From positions 1-64,000 of the forward strand of contig NZ_CAJPVI010000041.1 of NCBI RefSeq assembly GCF_905397435.1: a DNA stretch of 64,000 nt, written 5' to 3'. The stretch comes from Cupriavidus numazuensis (GTDB lineage: Bacteria > Pseudomonadota > Gammaproteobacteria > Burkholderiales > Burkholderiaceae). The notes under the pieces were generated by a model, which saw only the letters and a program-made list of their open reading frames with translations, was not told the origin of the DNA and made no database searches. A program made the translations under genes and the position numbers. Positions 58,572 through 64,000 of this stretch are shown here, in pieces (position 1 is the stretch's first letter; each line of letters opens with the position of its first letter).

Positions 58572-59231
58572 TCAGACTTTCACCACGCGCTTGACGAACA
58601 GGCCCGGGGTCACGATGTGCTCCGGATCCAGCTCGCCCAGTTCCACCACGTGGCTCACCTGCACGATGGGGCACTTGGCAGCCATGGCCATGATCGGGCC
58701 GAAGTTACGAGCGGTCTTGCGGTAAGTCAGGTTGCCCCAGCGATCGGCCGTGTCGGCCTTGATCAGCGCGAAGTCGGCATGGATGGGCTTTTCGAAGACA
58801 TAGCCCTGGCCGTCGATGATGCGCGTTTCCTTGCCTTCGGCCAGCGGCGTGCCGTAGGCCGTGCGCGTGAAGAAACCGCCGATGCCGGCACCGGCGGCAC
58901 GGATGCGCTCGGCCAGGTTGCCCTGCGGCACCAGTTCCAGTTCGATTTCGCCGGCGTGGTACAGCGCATCGAACACGTACGAATCCGTCTGGCGCGGGAA
59001 CGAGCAGATGATCTTGCGCACGCGCTTGGTCTTGAGCAGCGCGGCCAGGCCGGTGTCGCCGTTGCCGGCGTTGTTGTTGACGATGGTGAGATCGCGCGCG
59101 CCCTGGGCGATCAGGGCATCGATCAGTTCAGCCGGCATGCCTGCCATGCCAAAGCCGCCGATCAGGATCGTGGCGCCATCGTGGATGCCGGCCACCGCCG
59201 CTTCCACCGAGTCGAATAGCTTGTTGATCAC
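58572..59231 (-). CDS. pcaI: 3-oxoadipate CoA-transferase subunit A
   Basis: 219-residue alpha subunit. The CoA-transferase family I signature lies in 'DGATILIGGFGMAGMPAELIDALI', with 'LTIVNNNAGNGDTGLAALL' and the 'GGFFTRTAYGT' loop. I chose the GTG at 59231 (MINKLFDSVEAAV), where homology starts; the frame open to 59375 is not family-like. It is the first gene of pcaIJF, with an operator-like palindrome about 165 bases upstream. Confidence 0.92.
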   Translation of the reverse strand: MINKLFDSVEAAVAGIHDGATILIGGFGMAGMPAELIDALIAQGARDLTIVNNNAGNGDTGLAALLKTKRVRKIICSFPRQTDSYVFDALYHAGEIELELVPQGNLAERIRAAGAGIGGFFTRTAYGTPLAEGKETRIIDGQGYVFEKPIHADFALIKADTADRWGNLTYRKTARNFGPIMAMAAKCPIVQVSHVVELGELDPEHIVTPGLFVKRVVKV

Positions 59232-59757
59232 TTGCGTTCCAGTCCGGGTAGGGGTCTGGCAGGTGCCGGGACCGGCCGCAAGGTGCGGCGCGCAAAAACT
59301 GTCTCCGTGCATGCCTGCCGGACGGGCGTCTGGCGCAAGCACCGTTGATGGCGCACTAGCCAGGACGTGTTCCAACAGAAGTGCGTCAGTTTTGTTCTAA
59401 TTACGAACTTGAATTCGCACTCTGAACAGAATATACCTCGCGGCAAACGCGGGTCAAGGCGACGGTAAAGAGCTTGTCCGGTAATCGGCCGTAGTCGACG
59501 GGCCCCGCCGGCATATGTCGCATGCGGCACACCGCAGGATGCGCCGACGCCTCACCCATGGTCTGTAGGACAGGGCCGACGCCACAATCGGCCCGGCTAC
59601 GATATGGCCGCCGACCGCCCCTGCCTATGCTTCCATCAAGACATGCCGCACGACAAGCGCCAACGCCATCGGACCACCCGGCCAGCCACGGCAAGTCTGC
59701 ACGACAACGAGTCCGGCCTAAATCGCAGGACCAGAACAGCCAGAGGAGTCGGTCATC
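59232..59757. other. 526-base region upstream of pcaI
   Basis: It should hold the pcaIJF promoter (minus strand) and lies back-to-back with a small plus-strand ORF. An AT-rich block at 59385-59445 contains an operator-like sequence. The rest is GC-rich with no recognisable gene. No regulator gene (pcaR, pcaQ) is adjacent. Confidence 0.5.
59394..59408. promoter_or_regulatory. Operator candidate for pcaIJF
   Basis: GTTCTAATTACGAAC (on the minus strand GTTCGTAATTAGAAC). GTTC/GAAC arms in an AT-rich block; the form GTTCG-N6-G-N-AC recalls the IclR-family PcaR site GTTCGATAATCGCAC as I remember it. It lies 165 bases upstream of pcaI. Assignment is by resemblance only. Confidence 0.4.
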
Positions 59758-59997
59758 ATGGCATTCGCCAGCCCCCGCCACCCCAGTCCTTCCAGCACCT
59801 TCAATCGTAGTCATGACGAGGCGCTCGAACGGATCCTGCGCACCACGCGGCAACACTGGAAGCTTGACGTCCCGCCAGCGGAGCCGACCCCGCAAATGCC
59901 CTCTCCGCGCCTGCGCATGCGCCTGCCTCGCCTGGCGGCCTGCGCATTCGAGGCGCAGATCATGGCGATCCGCTGCCAACAGGCTTTCACGGCCTGA
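59758..59997 (+). CDS. Small hypothetical protein
   Basis: 79-residue open frame starting MAFASPRHPS with GAGGAG nine bases upstream. The product is basic and Pro/Arg-rich ('SPRLRMRLPRLAACAFEAQIM'). It resembles nothing I know and could be chance in GC-rich DNA; the good ribosome binding site is the main support. It is convergent to sbcC, 40 bases away. Confidence 0.35.
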   Translation: MAFASPRHPSPSSTFNRSHDEALERILRTTRQHWKLDVPPAEPTPQMPSPRLRMRLPRLAACAFEAQIMAIRCQQAFTA

Positions 59998-60037
59998 ACC
60001 GTCGCCAGCCCCGTCGCCAGCCTGCCAACCGTCGCCC

Positions 60038-63000
60038 TCAGGGCAGTTGCATCACCGCGCGACTGCCCGCAGTGCCCGGCCTGACTTCCAGCCGCACATC
60101 AATGCGTTCGCGCAGTTCGGCCACGTGGGAGATGATCCCCACCAGCCGTCCGGCCTGCTGCAAGTCCAGCAGCGTGCGAATGGCGAAGTCCAGGCTTTCC
60201 GGATCGAGCGTCCCGAAGCCTTCGTCGACGAACAGCGTGTCGAGCTGGATGCCGCCCGAGCGCGACTGCACCACATCGGCCAGTCCAAGCGCCAGCGACA
60301 GGGAAGCAAGGAAGCCTTCGCCTCCCGAAAGCGTGTTGGCCGGCCGTGCCGCGCCGGTGTCATAGTCGAAAACCTCCAGATCGAGGCCGCCGGCAGAACG
60401 CTGATCGGTCTGCTCGCGCACGCGCTGCAGGGTGTAGCGGCCGCGGCTCATTGCCAGCAAGCGCACGGAGGCGGCTTCCAGTACCTCGTCGAGCAAGGTG
60501 GCCAGCACGAAACGCTGGAACGTCATGCGGCGCGGGTTGTTGCCATTGGCGACCTCCGCCAGGCGTCCGAGCACGGCGTAGCGCGCTTCTATCTCGCTGT
60601 TGGCAGCGGCCAGTGCATCGAGTTGCCGCTGGCATTGCAGCAGGTTGTCACGCATGCGTCCCCGATCGGCCTGCCGCCGGACCAGGTCTTCCACAGCGGC
60701 CGCAGCGCTCGACGCTGCAGTACGCAAGCCGTCGATATCCGGTGCGGACAGGCCTTCGGCAGCGGCAATCGCACGAGAAAGGCCGTGCGCGGCCACCGCG
60801 AGTGCTTCGTCGTACTTGCGCACGGCATCATCCAGCGCGTCCATTGCCGCAGCATCGAGCCGAGCCGCGCCGAAGGCCGCCATGTCGGCAAACCCCGCCG
60901 CCGCCAGCATGGCATCCGCCGTGCTGCGGGCCTCTTGCAGACGTTCGCCTGTCCGGACTTGCGTCGCCAATGCCGACTGGCTGGCCGCTTCGGCGCGCGC
61001 CAGCGCTGCGGCGGCATGCTTGTCGGCTGCCTGCGCCGCTTCGAAAGTGGCGACAAGCGCGGCCATCTGCTTGCGCGCCTGCTGAAGCCCGGCTTCGATC
61101 GCTTCGGGATCGCGTGAACCTTCCGGCAACTGCGCACAGGCCGCGCGCCATTCGCCCTGCAACTGGGCAAGCGCCTGCGCCGCGGATTCCACCGCTGTGC
61201 AGGCCTTGCGGTGGAAGTCGTCAGCCGTAGCCAGCGCCGAACGCCGTTCCTCGATGACCGCCGGCATGCGCTCCAGCCGGGCAGCCGAGGCCTGTGCCGC
61301 CGCCAGGTCGCGCTCAAGCTGCGCGGTCTGTGCCGTCAGGTCCTGCGACGTCGATTCCACGGTGCCCCGCACACCATCGCCGAGATCGGCGTCGAGTTCC
61401 GCGAGTTGCGCGGACAGGCGCTCGACGTCCGCCTGCGCGGCGTGCCGGGCATTGGCCGCGCGCAACGCGAGATCGTCGGCCCCGTGCGACGCAATCCGTG
61501 CGTGTTCGAGCGCATCATCCGATACCAGTTCGCCGCTGTGTTGCGCCAGCGACGGATGATCGGTGCCACCGCATACCGGACATGTGTCCCCCGCTGCCAG
61601 CGCGGCAGCCAGGCGCGCGGCCTGTCCGGTGCGCCATGCTGATTCGGTGGTGGCCAGCGCCGCGCGGGCGGTCTCACGGCCGGTTGCGGCGCGCGTCGCC
61701 GCAGCGTCGCTGCGCGCAAGCGCCTCGCCAGCCTTCGCCACCGCCTGTGCCGTCTGCCGGTATCGGGCAATCTGCCTGGCACGCCCCTGCGCCGCCTGCA
61801 GTTGCAGGCTCAGCGCCTGCGCCTGTGCAGCGAGCATCTGGGCACGCCGCTGCTCGTCTTCGGACGTGGCCAGCTCCGCTTGCCGCTGTGCCAGCGCCTG
61901 CGCGGCACGATCCCGCGCGGCGACGGTATCGCCCTGCTGCGTCTGCGCCGCCTCGAGCGACTGGCGCAGGCTGCCAAGCTGACGTGCGCGCGGCAGCAGC
62001 GCCTCGAACTCCATCACTCGGCGCTGCGCCGCCTCGCGCACGTCGCCACGACCAAACTCGGCGTGCAGACGCTCGCCCGCCTGGCCTGCCTCTACCTGCC
62101 GCTGTCGCAGCGCGCCCGCCGCCTGCTCCACGGCGGCCTGTGCGGCTTGCTGGTCGCGTTGGGCAGTATCGAGCTGCTGAATGGCAGGCCACGCCTGCGC
62201 GGCCCGCCGCGCCGCCTGCAAACGCATGCGCTGTTCGTCGACCGTCGCCTTGCGGGCCAGCAAGGCATCGTGAGCAGCTTGCGCGTCGGCACGTTCGCGC
62301 AGCCGCGCCGCGACCTGCTCGCCGCCTTGCAGCGCCGTCTGCGCAGCAGACAGCGTGGCACGCGCAGCCTGTTCCTGCTGTTGCAGGTCGCCCAGTTCCT
62401 GCTGGAGTTGGGCGATGCCTGCAGCCAGCGTTTCTGTCGATTCCATCTCGAATTGCCCGAGCAGCGCCTGGCGCTGGTCGCCGATGCGCTCGGCTTCGCG
62501 CTTGATGCCGGCCGCCTCGCCCTTGAGCAGTTCTTCCACGCGCCGGTACAGCTCGGTGCGGAACAGGCGCTCCAGGATCGATTGCCGCGCCTGCGAGCTG
62601 GCCGTCAGCAGTTCGCGGAAGCGACCTTGCGGCAGCACGATGACCTGGCGGAACTGCGCGCTGTCAAAGCCCAGCAGATCGCGGACGGCCTCGGTGACCT
62701 TGGCCGGCTGGCCGGCCCTGCTGACCCAGCTGTCACCTTCCCATGCGTCGAGCTGGGCCTTCGGGGTCTCGTTGACCATGCCCTCGCCGCGCTGCTTCGG
62801 CCGCTCCTGCGCGGGCGAACGCACGACGCGGTAGCGCTTCTCGCCAAGGCTGAATTCGAGCGCGACTTCCGTGCGCAATCCCGGCGCGGCGTTGGCGCTG
62901 CGCATGGCCTGCGCGCTGCGCTCGCCGCCCGAGGTATCGCCATACAGCGCGAAGCAAACCGCATCGAGCAGCGTGGTCTTGCCGGCACCGGTGGGCCCGT

Positions 63001-63100
63001 GAATCAGGAAGAAGGCCTGCTCGCCGAGCCGCGTGAAATCGATCGCCTCGGTGCCGGAAAACGGCCCGAAGGCCTGCATCGTCAGGTGCAAGGGTCTCAT
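60038..63100 (-). CDS. sbcC: Exonuclease subunit SbcC (Rad50-like ATPase)
   Basis: 1020-residue SMC-like ATPase that with SbcD cuts DNA hairpins and processes double-strand ends. Walker A GPTGAGKTT at 35-43, Q-loop region 'FRQVIVLPQGRFRELLTAS', long coiled coils (about 180-480 and 540-800) with the zinc hook Cys507-Pro-Val-Cys510 between them, ABC signature 'LSGGEGFLASLSLALGLADVV' and Walker B 'LFVDEGFGTLDPESLD' near the C-terminus. Length is typical. The ATG overlaps the sbcD stop by four bases (ATGA). Confidence 0.96.
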   Translation of the reverse strand: MRPLHLTMQAFGPFSGTEAIDFTRLGEQAFFLIHGPTGAGKTTLLDAVCFALYGDTSGGERSAQAMRSANAAPGLRTEVALEFSLGEKRYRVVRSPAQERPKQRGEGMVNETPKAQLDAWEGDSWVSRAGQPAKVTEAVRDLLGFDSAQFRQVIVLPQGRFRELLTASSQARQSILERLFRTELYRRVEELLKGEAAGIKREAERIGDQRQALLGQFEMESTETLAAGIAQLQQELGDLQQQEQAARATLSAAQTALQGGEQVAARLRERADAQAAHDALLARKATVDEQRMRLQAARRAAQAWPAIQQLDTAQRDQQAAQAAVEQAAGALRQRQVEAGQAGERLHAEFGRGDVREAAQRRVMEFEALLPRARQLGSLRQSLEAAQTQQGDTVAARDRAAQALAQRQAELATSEDEQRRAQMLAAQAQALSLQLQAAQGRARQIARYRQTAQAVAKAGEALARSDAAATRAATGRETARAALATTESAWRTGQAARLAAALAAGDTCPVCGGTDHPSLAQHSGELVSDDALEHARIASHGADDLALRAANARHAAQADVERLSAQLAELDADLGDGVRGTVESTSQDLTAQTAQLERDLAAAQASAARLERMPAVIEERRSALATADDFHRKACTAVESAAQALAQLQGEWRAACAQLPEGSRDPEAIEAGLQQARKQMAALVATFEAAQAADKHAAAALARAEAASQSALATQVRTGERLQEARSTADAMLAAAGFADMAAFGAARLDAAAMDALDDAVRKYDEALAVAAHGLSRAIAAAEGLSAPDIDGLRTAASSAAAAVEDLVRRQADRGRMRDNLLQCQRQLDALAAANSEIEARYAVLGRLAEVANGNNPRRMTFQRFVLATLLDEVLEAASVRLLAMSRGRYTLQRVREQTDQRSAGGLDLEVFDYDTGAARPANTLSGGEGFLASLSLALGLADVVQSRSGGIQLDTLFVDEGFGTLDPESLDFAIRTLLDLQQAGRLVGIISHVAELRERIDVRLEVRPGTAGSRAVMQLP

Positions 63101-64000
63101 GCGGACTCCCGCTGGGCTGCGGCCATGCCGGCCAGCACCTGCTCCAGCGCGCCGCGCTGGCCGTCATCGAGTTCCGCATCGGCCACTTCGCGGAAAAAGC
63201 TTGCGAAGAGCTCGCCCGTGCTTTGTTCGCGCAGGCGCCGCGCAGCATCGCCGGCTACACCGCCGCGTGCCAGCACGGTGCGCTCGACCGCGAGCGCGTT
63301 GGGATAAGCCTGCCGCAGCTTCGCCATCGGGTCCAGCAGCGCGCCAGTGTCCGTCAGGCGTGCATAGACATAGTCGTCACGTCGCGCGTCATCGGCGGCA
63401 GCGGCGATCAATTCAGCGAGTGCGCCTTCCACGATGCGCAGGTCGCGTAGCGGCCGCAGTGGCATGGGCGTGATTTGCACGCTGCCGTCGGCGCCAAGCT
63501 CGATCATCGACACGGATTTGTCGTGGCCGCATTCCGACAGCGAATACTTGAGCAGCGAGCCCGCGTAATGCACGCGCCCGTCCAGCGTCTGGGGCCGGTG
63601 CAGGTGGCCCAGCGCGACAAGGTCGAAACCTTGGAACGCCTGCGCGGCAACAGCGCCGCTGCCGCCCACCGACAACGGCCGCTCGGATTCGCTGACCGCG
63701 CCGCCGACCACGAACGCATGGCCCACCACCACGGAGCGCACACCGGCCGGATGACTCGCACGGATCGCGTCGAGTTGCGCGCACAACGCCGCCTCATGGG
63801 TGGGCAGTTCGGCACCGAGCGCGTCGCGCACGACGGCCGGCTCCGCATACGGCAGCGCATAGAGTCGCACTTCGCCATGCGCGTCATGCAACGACACGCA
63901 GGCTGGCGTGGCGGAGGTGCACCCGGCGACGTGCAAGCCCTGCGACTGCATCAGCCGGGCGCCGAATTCCAGCCGCTGTGCGCTGTCGTGGTTGCCGGCG
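63097..64000 (-). CDS. sbcD: Exonuclease subunit SbcD (Mre11-like), 5' end beyond window
   Basis: The 3' ~900 bases of sbcD; the frame stays open to the window edge, so the start is outside. The visible part begins with the metallophosphoesterase motif A-G-N-H-D-S followed by 'AQRLEFGARLM', and has 'VVVGHAFV' and 'ALGHLHRPQTLDGRVHYAGSLLKYSLSE', the metal-binding GHLH and GS motifs. The N-terminal D-x-H motif is off-window. An internal ATG at 63951 is not the start. Partner of SbcC in one operon. Confidence 0.95.
   Translation of the reverse strand, partial: AGNHDSAQRLEFGARLMQSQGLHVAGCTSATPACVSLHDAHGEVRLYALPYAEPAVVRDALGAELPTHEAALCAQLDAIRASHPAGVRSVVVGHAFVVGGAVSESERPLSVGGSGAVAAQAFQGFDLVALGHLHRPQTLDGRVHYAGSLLKYSLSECGHDKSVSMIELGADGSVQITPMPLRPLRDLRIVEGALAELIAAAADDARRDDYVYARLTDTGALLDPMAKLRQAYPNALAVERTVLARGGVAGDAARRLREQSTGELFASFFREVADAELDDGQRGALEQVLAGMAAAQRESA

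Noticed and set aside
1..64000. CRISPR arrays, rRNA and tRNA genes
   Set aside because: No regularly spaced repeats, and no tRNA-like cloverleaf or rRNA segments noticed on reading; a dedicated scan was not possible.

Overview
The window is GC-rich (roughly two thirds G+C by eye) bacterial chromosome. Its content points to a motile betaproteobacterium of the Burkholderiaceae, most like Cupriavidus or Ralstonia. The pointers are a flgB-L cluster divergent from flgAMN, flhDC upstream of motAB-cheAWRDBYZ, flhBAFG-fliA, a short Bv3F/H-NS-type nucleoid protein, Bug-type periplasmic binding proteins, and paired DUF1302/DUF1329 proteins. The genus is an inference from gene content; no 16S or other marker is present.

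Layout. (1) 1-6.9 kb: a minus-strand RidA-like/DUF1329/DUF1302 group whose last gene seems truncated near the window edge, then a type II NADH dehydrogenase divergent from a LysR regulator. (2) 7.0-17.8 kb: flgL-flgB on the minus strand, the rod, hook, rings and hook-filament junction, with a near-consensus sigma-28 promoter before flgKL. flgA-flgM-flgN runs the other way at 18.0-19.7 kb. (3) 19.7-20.9 kb: an FAD enzyme with flavin-dependent-halogenase motifs, out of place among motility genes. (4) 21.2-28.9 kb: flhB-flhA-flhF-flhG-fliA-flhE, the export gate, pole/number control and sigma-28, with a sigma-28-like promoter upstream. (5) 29.2-38.5 kb: flhDC, then motAB and the full chemotaxis set cheAWRDBYZ, all on the minus strand.

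(6) 38.9-48.4 kb: a hypothetical protein, two chemoreceptors plus an Aer-like PAS receptor, a second CheW, a lone receiver, and a GGDEF-EAL protein with a degenerate GGDEF. (7) 49-54.4 kb: H-NS-like gene, galE, a tyrosine-recombinase-like protein without the expected catalytic residues, and a SnoaL-like/nitronate monooxygenase pair facing a PadR regulator. Two palindromes with the same core flank that pair. (8) 54.6-59.2 kb: a Bug binding protein, an SDR, and pcaF-pcaJ-pcaI for the last steps of the beta-ketoadipate pathway. (9) 60.0-64.0 kb: sbcC and the 3' part of sbcD, cut by the window end.

Together the central 30 kb encodes a nearly complete motility regulon. FlhDC is the master regulator, FlhBA the export gate, FlgM the anti-sigma factor that leaves after hook completion, and FliA the sigma factor for late genes. 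Flagellin, the other fli genes and the motor switch are not in this window. The least ordinary items are the halogenase-like enzyme, the long C-terminal extension of FlhF, FlhG without Walker A lysines, the catalytically depleted recombinase, the paired PadR-type palindromes, and near-identical signalling segments in two adjacent chemoreceptors.
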